Shown piece by piece: positions 56,609-64,000 of a DNA stretch of 64,000 nt. The position numbers were made by a program, and so were the translations under genes. This DNA comes from Neorhizobium petrolearium. Lineage in GTDB: Bacteria; Pseudomonadota; Alphaproteobacteria; Rhizobiales; Rhizobiaceae. The stretch covers positions 310,001 through 374,000 of the forward strand of contig NZ_JAGGJW010000002.1 in the NCBI RefSeq assembly GCF_017873175.1, read 5' to 3'. The notes beneath the pieces are model-generated. The model was not told the origin of the DNA. It made no database searches and worked only from the letters and a program-made list of their open reading frames with translations. Each line of letters begins with the position of its first letter. The first letter of the stretch is position 1.

Positions 56609-58939
56609 CTAGAATTTTTTGGGAAGGGTCAGCTTGAAGCGCTGATCATCGACGTCGGTGAAATAGATGTCAGTGGAGAAGCCTTGATCGTCGATGAAGC
56701 TGAAGATCCGCTTCGGTTCCTTCAAACTGTAGGGGACCAAAAGCGTCACAAGGCTATGGCTCGTCGATGCCGGGGCTGTGGCGCGGACATGATGATGCCG
56801 CTCCAGTCCTTCCAGTTCCGCGGGATCGATGTCGGGGAAACCCTCGACTGCGACGATCTGAGGCGCGCCGGCGGATGAAAAGACGAACTGGCCGTAGAAA
56901 CCGGCCTTCTGGCCCTTATACCGAAAACTCGAACGCCCCACCTGCGGCGCGCCCATGATGTGGCACAGCCATTGAAGCTCCTGCGGCTCCAGGCATTCGA
57001 CCTGATCGACAATGACGAAATAGGAATCGTTGACGAAGTGAACTTCCCGTTCAACCTTCTGAACCAGTGGATTGACGAGCTGATAAGCCGCCGTCGCATC
57101 GCCGAGGATGCGAAGATATCCAGGTTTTTCTTCAGTCTCGACGATCCGGCCTGCGGCCCGACGGGCAAGCGCCTTGTCCTTGTCCGCATATTGGCCCTTG
57201 CCGCCGATCAGTACCGCATTCTTCGACCGCGTCTGCCGGCGCCAGTCACGATGCATGCTGGAGCCAAACGCGACATAGTACCCTGACTGGATCGCAAGAT
57301 CCTCGCCATAGGCGTAGAGCAGAAATGCGTTCTGATCACCGTGGCTGTGGCTGAGCGATCCATAGGGGCTGGACTTGAAGACGAACTGCAGGTGCCGGTC
57401 GGGATCTTCCATATGCTTCTGCACCGCCACCCATCCGATGTCGTTGAAGCAGGCGACCGCCAGCAGGTCTTTAGGCGAAGTTGCCGGAACCTCCGGAAAG
57501 TCATGGCGGTAGACCAGATCGTCGAAGTTCAGGTCCCACCACCCATAGTTATAAAAGGCCATCTCGGTGCCGGCCGCATCAGCCTTGATGCGCTCGAAAT
57601 ACCATTGATAGTGGCCATTACCGGTTACTCCGGCGAATTGGCGGACGTTGTAGCCGACCTTCAATCCCGGCGGGTCACCGAGAGTGGAATCATCCCCGAA
57701 ACCGGCGCGTCGGGTGCCGGGCGCTTTGGTATAAAGCGGAAAGCTGCCGGTGTTCTGGAAGAAGGGACGCTGATAGAGATCAAACCCCAGATGGGATCGG
57801 ATGAGATTGGCGGCCTCGATGAGGTAGGCCATGCCCGTCATCCAGTAGTGCGGGCCTTCCGCCCATCCGCCATCCGTACCTGCCCACGGCGAATAGAGCG
57901 TCGCCAGGAACTCGACGGTGTAATCCAGCCACTCCGTCGCCTCGTCGCTCTCGCCCTGAAGCGCAATGCAGGCCGGCGTGAGGACCGCCGACAGTGACCG
58001 CACCGCGTGGCTGTCATAGGGAAAGACATGGATGCGTGCATGGGCGATGACATGATCGGCAACCTCCCGCGTCCGACGCAGGAGAACCGCCCGGACTGTG
58101 GAGCGCTCCTCTTCGCTCAAGTGGTCGTAAAGCCAATCATAACCCCAGGCGAGAGCCACCACGATGCGGAAGGCGGCTTCATCATTGTAGGCGCGCGAGG
58201 TCGGGCCTTGCGGGTCCCAGGCGACAACCGCAAGCAGCCAGGCACGTGAAGCGTCGAGGAGGTCGCTTCTTCCAAGAACCCGCCCCGCTATCGCAAGATG
58301 TCGGATGGCATAGATGACCTCCTGGCAATCGATGTACATCTGCCGCCAAAGGGAGGCGACGCGCACATTGTCGGGATAGGGTTGAGGTTCGGCGATGATG
58401 GGACGCTCGATCCACGGTTCGACCGACTTGGAGAAGAAATCCGACCAACCGCAATGGTTCGGATCATTGGCAACCGCAGACGCAAAGGACTTGAGCTTGT
58501 CTGGATTGAGCCAGAGCCGCGGATGACCGGTGCCGGCGGCGCCATGCCGGGTCTTCCGATCGGGAAGCGGCGCTAGCGGCAAAGCGTCGCTGATTTCGAA
58601 GCTGCGCACAACACTCCAGTTCGAAATGCATGCCCGGGACACCGGGTCCCAAAGCGCATAGGACCAGTAATAATGGCCCGTCGAAAGAACCTCGTTCGGC
58701 GTGAAGAAATTCCACGCCAGGTCCTCGTAAGTCTGCGTCTTGCTGTCGGGAAAGACAGGATCTGTCGAAATCCGAAGCACATATCGGGCGCCATCATCGA
58801 TGTCGGGTAACCAGGAAAAACGCGGCGGGTTCTCCCGCGCTGGTCTTTGCTCGCTTGGCACATAATCTATGGTCAAAGAACCCGGGCGAGGTTCATCGAG
58901 ATGGGTTTGCTTGACAATCGCCGGCGCAGAGTGACGCAT
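56609..58939 (-). CDS. Exolytic alginate lyase, polysaccharide lyase family 15 (Atu3025-like)
   Basis: Protein of 776 residues with an N-terminal DUF4962-type beta region, an alpha/alpha barrel and a C-terminal heparinase II/III beta-sheet domain. Counted from ATG 58939, Arg199 (ASLWRQ), His311 (YDSHAVRS), Tyr365 (EGPHYWM) and His531 (SHSHGD) fall on the positions I remember for the catalytic and binding residues of Agrobacterium Atu3025. That protein is also 776 residues in my memory. This supports both the function and the start, over the longer frame to 59044. No signal peptide is seen, consistent with cleavage of imported oligosaccharides in the cytoplasm to give unsaturated uronate. Confidence 0.93.
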   Translation of the reverse strand: MRHSAPAIVKQTHLDEPRPGSLTIDYVPSEQRPARENPPRFSWLPDIDDGARYVLRISTDPVFPDSKTQTYEDLAWNFFTPNEVLSTGHYYWSYALWDPVSRACISNWSVVRSFEISDALPLAPLPDRKTRHGAAGTGHPRLWLNPDKLKSFASAVANDPNHCGWSDFFSKSVEPWIERPIIAEPQPYPDNVRVASLWRQMYIDCQEVIYAIRHLAIAGRVLGRSDLLDASRAWLLAVVAWDPQGPTSRAYNDEAAFRIVVALAWGYDWLYDHLSEEERSTVRAVLLRRTREVADHVIAHARIHVFPYDSHAVRSLSAVLTPACIALQGESDEATEWLDYTVEFLATLYSPWAGTDGGWAEGPHYWMTGMAYLIEAANLIRSHLGFDLYQRPFFQNTGSFPLYTKAPGTRRAGFGDDSTLGDPPGLKVGYNVRQFAGVTGNGHYQWYFERIKADAAGTEMAFYNYGWWDLNFDDLVYRHDFPEVPATSPKDLLAVACFNDIGWVAVQKHMEDPDRHLQFVFKSSPYGSLSHSHGDQNAFLLYAYGEDLAIQSGYYVAFGSSMHRDWRRQTRSKNAVLIGGKGQYADKDKALARRAAGRIVETEEKPGYLRILGDATAAYQLVNPLVQKVEREVHFVNDSYFVIVDQVECLEPQELQWLCHIMGAPQVGRSSFRYKGQKAGFYGQFVFSSAGAPQIVAVEGFPDIDPAELEGLERHHHVRATAPASTSHSLVTLLVPYSLKEPKRIFSFIDDQGFSTDIYFTDVDDQRFKLTLPKKF

Positions 58940-59015
58940 TCGGCTCGAACTCCTGTGGAAAAATCTGGTGGTGGATGGCGACGACGCACGCCGCCATCCA
59001 GAAGGACGCAGGATT

Positions 59016-60584
59016 TTAGCGGGCGGCACCATATTGACGGTCATAGGCCGATTGCATCATGGCTATGACCTTGTCGTAGCCAAGCTCGGCAAGACGCTTC
59101 TTGTAGACATCCCAGGTGGCATTGATGTCCTGAGCGCCAAGCACCCAGGTCTGCTGCATTTCGGTCATGTAGGTGAGCAGGCTCGGCCAATAACGGTCAT
59201 AGACTGCCTTCTCTTCGGCATTCAGAGAGACGCCGAGAAATTCCTGTTTCAGGCAGTTGCACTCCTCATACATGGCGATGCCTTGGAGTGCGATCTTGTT
59301 GGTCCATTGCCGCTCGTAGTCGTAGGTCTGCCAGTACCCCCGCGGGATCTGGGCGCCCACCGCCCAGAGCTGCGCGTTGACGGGATCCTTGTTGCCCAGG
59401 ATCTCCTTCTTGAATTGCGGTTTTCCGTCGACCATTTCGTAAGTCAGGCCGTCGACACCGTAGTTGGAAAGAATCCGGCCCTGCTCCGAGAACCAGAAGT
59501 CGAAATATTTGATGGTTTCTACGGGGTGCTCATTGGTCGCGGAAATGGCCCATCCGGCAGGTTGCACCTGCAACCGACGGGCATCTTCGAACCTCTGGCC
59601 GCTCACTGTCTTTGGCGGGAGCATCGGCCGAAGCGCAAATCCCTCGATCTTGCCGGACAACGCATCATTGTAGGTCGATGTACTGGCGAACCAGTCATGC
59701 GTCATGCCACCCAGATTGTTGCCAAGGAGATATTCTCTGGAGCGCGCACCACGCGTGAAGATCTCCTTGTCGATAAGGCCTTCCTTGTACCACTGCGCGA
59801 CATGGGCGATACCTGTCTTGTAGTTTTCCTCGGCCCACGGATGACGGAGCTGACCGTCATAGACCGCGAAATCGCCATAGCGTTCCGATCCTGACACGCG
59901 CGCATCCCACAGGTTGATCAAGCGGATTGCATCCACCTCTTCCCGGGCAAAATACGGCACCTCATCCTTGATGCCATTGCCGTTCGGGTCCTTGTCCCTG
60001 AAGGCTTTCAGGACCTCGTGGACTTCCTCCGGCGTTTCGGGTTGCTTCAGTCCGAGCTTGTCGAGCCAATCCTGGCGAATGAACCAGCCTCTGGAGAATT
60101 TCCCGTCCGGAACATAAGGGATGAAATAGAGATTGCCGTCTGGGCCGGAGATCGCACGGCGGATTTCCGGGTGGCCGTCGAAGAAGGCTTTCAAGTGGGG
60201 CGCATGCTCCTCGATCAGATCGTCCAGCGGAATGAATGCGCCCTCCAGACCGTATCGGATAAAATCCTCCTTCAGACCGCCGCTGGCATCTCCGCCAACA
60301 ATATCGGGAAGGTTGCCGGAAGCGATGAGGAGGTTGAAGGCGTCGCGGCTGCTGGTGGTCGCCAGCGATGCAACGTTACGGACGTGGACGTTGGTAAGTT
60401 CGGCCGCCTTCTGCTCGACCGGCCACTTTTCCGAATAGACGTACTTGTCACGGAAATGGAAATGAATCGTCAGCTCCAACGGGTCGTCAGTGATCTTGGT
60501 TGTCTCCTGAGACCAGCCCGGCGATGCCGTCATCATGGCCGCCGCCAGCGCCAGGACAGATATTCCTTTATGAAATGCACTCAT
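59016..60584 (-). CDS. Alginate-oligosaccharide ABC transporter substrate-binding protein, AlgQ-like
   Basis: Periplasmic receptor of 522 residues with a signal peptide (ISVLALAAAMMTASPGWSQ). It has the calcium-binding loop of AlgQ-type proteins, DPNGNGIKDEVPYF. The length matches the AlgQ group (about 520), which is larger than usual sugar receptors. ATG 60584 has GGGAGGAAC upstream. It lies between the permease genes and the lyase gene, as expected in alginate import operons. Confidence 0.9.
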   Translation of the reverse strand: MSAFHKGISVLALAAAMMTASPGWSQETTKITDDPLELTIHFHFRDKYVYSEKWPVEQKAAELTNVHVRNVASLATTSSRDAFNLLIASGNLPDIVGGDASGGLKEDFIRYGLEGAFIPLDDLIEEHAPHLKAFFDGHPEIRRAISGPDGNLYFIPYVPDGKFSRGWFIRQDWLDKLGLKQPETPEEVHEVLKAFRDKDPNGNGIKDEVPYFAREEVDAIRLINLWDARVSGSERYGDFAVYDGQLRHPWAEENYKTGIAHVAQWYKEGLIDKEIFTRGARSREYLLGNNLGGMTHDWFASTSTYNDALSGKIEGFALRPMLPPKTVSGQRFEDARRLQVQPAGWAISATNEHPVETIKYFDFWFSEQGRILSNYGVDGLTYEMVDGKPQFKKEILGNKDPVNAQLWAVGAQIPRGYWQTYDYERQWTNKIALQGIAMYEECNCLKQEFLGVSLNAEEKAVYDRYWPSLLTYMTEMQQTWVLGAQDINATWDVYKKRLAELGYDKVIAMMQSAYDRQYGAAR

Positions 60585-60605
60585 CGATAGTTCCTCCCTT
60601 TGTCG

Positions 60606-61487
60606 TTACTCTTTGACCCCGCCCAGCAAAATTCCCTTCGTGAAATACCTCTGCGCGTAGGGATAGATGATGAGGACGGGAATGATGGAGGCGACCATGA
60701 TGGCTGAGGTCACCGTCTCGAACGAATACTGTGCCGTCAGTAGGCTGGAGGCGAACTCGTCGTTCGAGTTGAGATCGACGATCACGCGCTTCAGATAAAC
60801 CTGCAGCGGAATCTTCTCCTCTCCGCGCAGAAGCACCATGGCCCAGAAGTAGCCGTTCCACCGTGAGACGATGCAAAAGAGCGCCACGGTTACGATCGCC
60901 GGCTTGGAAAGCGGGATAAAGACCTTCCACAACAACTGAAATTCGCTGGCGCCGTCCATCTTGGCCGCTTCCTCGAACGACTTCGGCACGGCCTCGAAGA
61001 AGTTGCGCAGCAGGATCACGTTGAAGGCATTGGCCGCAAAGCCGATGATGATGCCGAACCGGCTGTCGAGAAGACCCAGATCCCGCATATTGAGGAAGAA
61101 CGGGATCATCCCGGCGTTGAACCAGAGCGTAAAGGCGATCGCAAGATTGAAAAAGGTACGGCCGCGCAGGCGCTTGCGTGACAGCGCATAGGCGCCGGGT
61201 ATCATGATCGCCAAGCTCATCAGCGTGCCGCCGAAGGTGTAGATGAAGGTATTGCCGTAGGCGATCCAGAACATGCGGTCGGACAGGACGCGCTCATATG
61301 CCGCCAGTGTCATGTCCACCGGCCAGAGCGTAACGCGGCCCGCGGTGACGGCTGCTCCGGACGAAAGCGAAGCGGAGAGGATGTAAATGAAAGGATAAAG
61401 CGTCGACAGGACAAACAGACCGAGAAGAATGGCGTTGGCCCAGCCGAATATCCTGTCACCGCGGGAATAGAGGTTGAAACTGCTCAT
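60606..61487 (-). CDS. ABC transporter permease, AlgM2/LplC type
   Basis: Inner-membrane permease of 293 residues of the carbohydrate LplC/YtcP class. Its EAA loop reads PKSFEEAAKMDGASEFQLLWKVFIPLSKPA. The C-terminal YAQRYFTKGILLGGVKE is the class ending. It starts nine bases after the AlgM1-type gene and ends 21 bases before the receptor gene. Confidence 0.93.
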   Translation of the reverse strand: MSSFNLYSRGDRIFGWANAILLGLFVLSTLYPFIYILSASLSSGAAVTAGRVTLWPVDMTLAAYERVLSDRMFWIAYGNTFIYTFGGTLMSLAIMIPGAYALSRKRLRGRTFFNLAIAFTLWFNAGMIPFFLNMRDLGLLDSRFGIIIGFAANAFNVILLRNFFEAVPKSFEEAAKMDGASEFQLLWKVFIPLSKPAIVTVALFCIVSRWNGYFWAMVLLRGEEKIPLQVYLKRVIVDLNSNDEFASSLLTAQYSFETVTSAIMVASIIPVLIIYPYAQRYFTKGILLGGVKE

Positions 61488-61496
61488 CTCAGGCCC

Positions 61497-62426
61497 TCAC
61501 CAAAGCGACGTTGACGAGACTTTTCGGCTGATGCGGTTTGCCGAATAGACGAGGACGAAGGCAATCACTGCATTGAACAGCCCGGCTGCTGTCGCCAGAT
61601 CGTATTGTGTCCCCTGCAGACCGGTCCGGTAAATAAAGGTCGAGACGACGTCGGAAGTCTCATAGGTCGGCGGCCGATAAAGCAGAATGATATATTCGAA
61701 GCCGACCTCGACCAGATTGCCGATGCGGATGATCAGCATGATGATGATCGTCGGAAGAATGCAGGGCAGCGTGATGCGCCACATCATCTGCCAACGCGAA
61801 GCGCCATCTACGCGCGCTGATTCATAAAGGGTCGGGCTGACACCGGCGATGGCGGCGAGATAAACGATCGATTCAAAGCCTGCTTCCTTCCATACGGATG
61901 AACTGATGAACACGGGCCGGAACCATTCAGGCTTCGTCAGGAAGTAGATGGGTTCGAAACCGAGGCGGGTCAGAAGCAGATTGACGACCCCTGTGGACGG
62001 CGACAGGAAATTGATGACAATGCCGGCGACGATCACGACCGAGATGAAGTGCGGCAGATAGACGATCGTCTGCGCCCAGCGCCTGGCGACGGCGTTTTGC
62101 ACCTCATTGAACATCAGTGCGAGAATGATCGGTACAGGGAAGGCGAATATAAGCCCGAGCCCGCTGATGGTGATTGTATTCCAGAATGCCCTGATGAACA
62201 TGTCGTTCTGGAACAGAGCCTCGAAATGGGCAAATCCGACCCAGGGACTACGCTCGATGCCGCGGAAGATCGAAAAATCCTTGAAGGCGATCAGAAGACC
62301 GTACATGGGTTTGTAGAGGAACAGCGCAAACCAGATGATCATCGGGGCCAGCAGCAGATAGAGTTGCCAATCCCGCTGCAGGTCCTCTGCGTGGGTGCGT
62401 AGCGCGTTACGAAATTTCTGCTTCAT
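61497..62426 (-). CDS. ABC transporter permease, AlgM1/LplB type
   Basis: Inner-membrane permease of 309 residues. Features of the LplB class are YLLLAPMIIWFALFLYKPMYGLLIAFKDFS and the EAA loop ESARVDGASRWQMMWRITLPCI, with RTGLQGTQYDLATAAGLFNAV near the end. It is coupled with the downstream permease and the ATPase gene 9 bases upstream. Confidence 0.93.
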   Translation of the reverse strand: MKQKFRNALRTHAEDLQRDWQLYLLLAPMIIWFALFLYKPMYGLLIAFKDFSIFRGIERSPWVGFAHFEALFQNDMFIRAFWNTITISGLGLIFAFPVPIILALMFNEVQNAVARRWAQTIVYLPHFISVVIVAGIVINFLSPSTGVVNLLLTRLGFEPIYFLTKPEWFRPVFISSSVWKEAGFESIVYLAAIAGVSPTLYESARVDGASRWQMMWRITLPCILPTIIIMLIIRIGNLVEVGFEYIILLYRPPTYETSDVVSTFIYRTGLQGTQYDLATAAGLFNAVIAFVLVYSANRISRKVSSTSLW

Positions 62427-62435
62427 GATCTGCCC

Positions 62436-63539
62436 TCACGCTTCGGCTTTTAGCGTGCGACCGGTCGCAGCGTCGAAGATGTGAATGCGGGTACTATCGA
62501 CACCCAGCCGGGAAACGGCATTCAGTTGGTGATTGGAATAAAGGGTTTCCTCCTTTGCGATAAACGACTGGCCGCCTGCCTTTCCGTGGAGGAGGGCTTC
62601 GGCCCCAAGCGGCTCGACCAATTCGATCGCACATTCGAGCACATCGGGAGCGTTGTCTGTTCTGACCGACATGATTTCGGGGCGGATCCCAAGCTTGATC
62701 GGCTGTCCATCCGTAGCGGCACGCGCGAAGACATCGGGAACGGCAAGACTTTGCCCGGACTGGCCGGCAAGCACGGCCTTCACCGCGCCATCCCGCTTGG
62801 CGATAAAGGCATCGAGCAGGTTCATCGGCGGAGATCCGATAAAGCCCGCGACGAAGGTGTTCGCCGGCTCGAGAAAGACCTCCATGGGCGACCCGACCTG
62901 CTCGATATTGCCGGAATTCATGATGACGATGCGATCGGCGAGCGTCATCGCTTCCACCTGATCGTGCGTCACGTAGATGCTGGTAGCCTTCATCCGCCGA
63001 TGGAGTTGCTTGATCTCGGCGCGCATGTAGGTGCGCAGCTTGGCATCGAGGTTGGAAAGCGGCTCATCGAACAGAAAGACCTTCGGCTTGCGGACAATCG
63101 CTCGCCCCATGGCGACGCGCTGACGCTGGCCTCCTGACAAGTCGGCGGGTTTGCGAGACAGGTAGTCGGTCAGGCCCAGGATCTGTGCCGCTTCCGAAAC
63201 CGCCTGGCTGATCACCTCACGGCGCTCTCCTCTCACACGCAGCCCGAAAGCAATGTTCTCCGCAACGCTGAGGTGGGGGTAAAGCGCATAGTTCTGGAAC
63301 ACCATCGCAACGTCGCGATCCTTCGGCGCGATCTTGTTGACCTCCCGGCCACCGATCGAGATCGTGCCTTCGGAGATGTCTTCCAATCCCGCCACCATGC
63401 GCAGCGTCGTGGACTTGCCGCACCCGGAAGGCCCGACGAGCACGACAAACTCTTCAGGCTGGATCGCCAGGTTGATACCGTGGACGACCTCGAAGGCGCC
63501 GTACCGTTTGATGACGTCACTGATCTGGACTGCAGACAT
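62436..63539 (-). CDS. ABC transporter ATP-binding protein, AlgS/UgpC type
   Basis: CUT1 ATPase of 367 residues with Walker A GPSGCGKST, signature LSGGQRQRVAMGRAI, Walker B FLFDEPLSNLDA and H-loop YVTHDQVEAMTLADRIVIM. A C-terminal regulatory domain follows (LGIRPEIMSVRTDNAPDV). It is the first transporter gene of the alginate operon, just downstream of a GntR-type regulator gene in the same direction. Confidence 0.94.
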   Translation of the reverse strand: MSAVQISDVIKRYGAFEVVHGINLAIQPEEFVVLVGPSGCGKSTTLRMVAGLEDISEGTISIGGREVNKIAPKDRDVAMVFQNYALYPHLSVAENIAFGLRVRGERREVISQAVSEAAQILGLTDYLSRKPADLSGGQRQRVAMGRAIVRKPKVFLFDEPLSNLDAKLRTYMRAEIKQLHRRMKATSIYVTHDQVEAMTLADRIVIMNSGNIEQVGSPMEVFLEPANTFVAGFIGSPPMNLLDAFIAKRDGAVKAVLAGQSGQSLAVPDVFARAATDGQPIKLGIRPEIMSVRTDNAPDVLECAIELVEPLGAEALLHGKAGGQSFIAKEETLYSNHQLNAVSRLGVDSTRIHIFDAATGRTLKAEA

Positions 63540-63569
63540 AAAAGGCCCCTCCTCAAAAGCCTTGGATGG

Positions 63570-64000
63570 TCAAGCGATCGTATTGGAGCCTCTTGCGACC
63601 CGCTTCTTGGTGACGCGCGTGTTGACCTGTTCGATGTAAGCCCAGATCTTCGGGTTCTTGGACAGTTCGGCGATCTTGGATTCGAGCGATCCGAGATGAC
63701 AGACAACAGCCTCCCGCGCCTGCTCGATGTCGCCAGACTCGATGCCAGCGACAATCTTCTCGTGCTCCTCGATCACCTTTTCAGTGCGGCGAACCGCGAA
63801 TACGCGCTTGAGATGGCGCATCCGGTCCATCTCGCCCTTGGCCTGATTGACCACGCTCCATGCGCCGGGAAGGCGGGCCGCTGCGAAGATCGTTCGGTGG
63901 AATTCCTCGTCCAGCAAAAAGAAATCGGTGAACTGCTCGCCCTTTGCGGCAGCGCGCTGCTGAACCAGGCAGGTTTTCAAACGCGCGATGTCTTCAAAAG
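63570..64000 (-). CDS. GntR family regulator with FCD domain (5' partial, cut by window edge)
   Basis: The visible 143 residues are the C-terminal FCD effector domain of a FadR-subfamily GntR protein: DEEFHRTIFAAARLPGAWSV and EEHEKIVAGIESGDIEQARE, with His residues that bind metal. The frame stays open to the window end (FEDIARLKTCLVQ), so the TTG at 63980 is not the start and the DNA-binding domain lies outside. It is 30 bases upstream of the ATPase gene and in the same direction, so it probably regulates the alginate operon in response to a uronate or KDG-like ligand. Confidence 0.9.
   Translation of the reverse strand, partial: FEDIARLKTCLVQQRAAAKGEQFTDFFLLDEEFHRTIFAAARLPGAWSVVNQAKGEMDRMRHLKRVFAVRRTEKVIEEHEKIVAGIESGDIEQAREAVVCHLGSLESKIAELSKNPKIWAYIEQVNTRVTKKRVARGSNTIA

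Overview
The window looks like a high-GC alphaproteobacterial chromosome or megaplasmid segment, most likely from the Rhizobiaceae (Agrobacterium/Rhizobium/Shinella type). The reasons are the density of periplasmic-binding-protein ABC importers next to catabolic enzymes, the nosRZDFYLX order, a fused 3-dehydroshikimate dehydratase/HPPD-like gene (quiC type), and an alginate-oligomer cluster. The alginate lyase of that cluster has the same length and the same catalytic residue numbers that I remember for Agrobacterium Atu3025. No rRNA, tRNA, CRISPR array, insertion sequence or phage gene was seen.

Layout. (1) 1-8.6 kb: the end of a dipeptide-type ABC ATPase gene (+), then a leftward LacI-controlled unit: two-domain CoA-transferase, MaoC-type hydratase, enolase-superfamily enzyme and family 5 solute-binding protein. 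Two copies of a TTGCAT-N4-ATGCAA operator flank the unit's segments, and a terminator-like hairpin lies just before the enolase-superfamily gene. (2) 8.7-17.9 kb: a second Dpp-type importer with a SelA-like PLP enzyme, a RidA protein, an amidohydrolase and an IclR regulator. (3) 18.2-23.6 kb: tyrosine/homogentisate catabolism (maiA, fahA, hmgA, hpd) with MarR and Lrp regulators. (4) 23.7-25.8 kb: a frameshifted quiC and a small regulator-like remnant. (5) 25.9-35.3 kb: a complete nitrous oxide reductase operon nosRZDFYLX, with an FNR/FixK-type box before nosR and an NsrR-like Rrf2 regulator. (6) 35.4-45.7 kb: a third Dpp-type importer with a penicillin-acylase-family amidase, an SDR dehydrogenase, a polysaccharide-deacetylase-family enzyme and an IclR regulator. 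(7) 45.8-53.3 kb: a CUT1 sugar importer with a sugar isomerase/epimerase-like protein and a Gfo/Idh/MocA oxidoreductase, controlled by a divergent LacI gene with two visible operators. A decayed ADP-ribosylglycohydrolase gene lies at its 3' end. (8) 53.3-64 kb: alginate oligosaccharide uptake and breakdown (AlgS/M1/M2/Q-like transporter, PL15 exo-lyase, DEH-reductase-like SDR), plus an SGNH hydrolase, a glucarate-dehydratase-like enzyme and a GntR regulator cut by the window edge.

Most units follow one plan: importer, two to four enzymes and a local regulator, usually divergently transcribed. Tyrosine degradation, nitrous oxide reduction and alginate degradation can be named with confidence. 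Units 1, 2 and 6 are coherent catabolic operons whose substrates I cannot name from sequence; they are the best candidates for undescribed pathways. Two genes are visibly broken: quiC by one frameshift, and the ADP-ribosylglycohydrolase by several frameshifts plus loss of its 5' part. Many of the longest open frames in the window lie antisense to well-supported genes and were left out.
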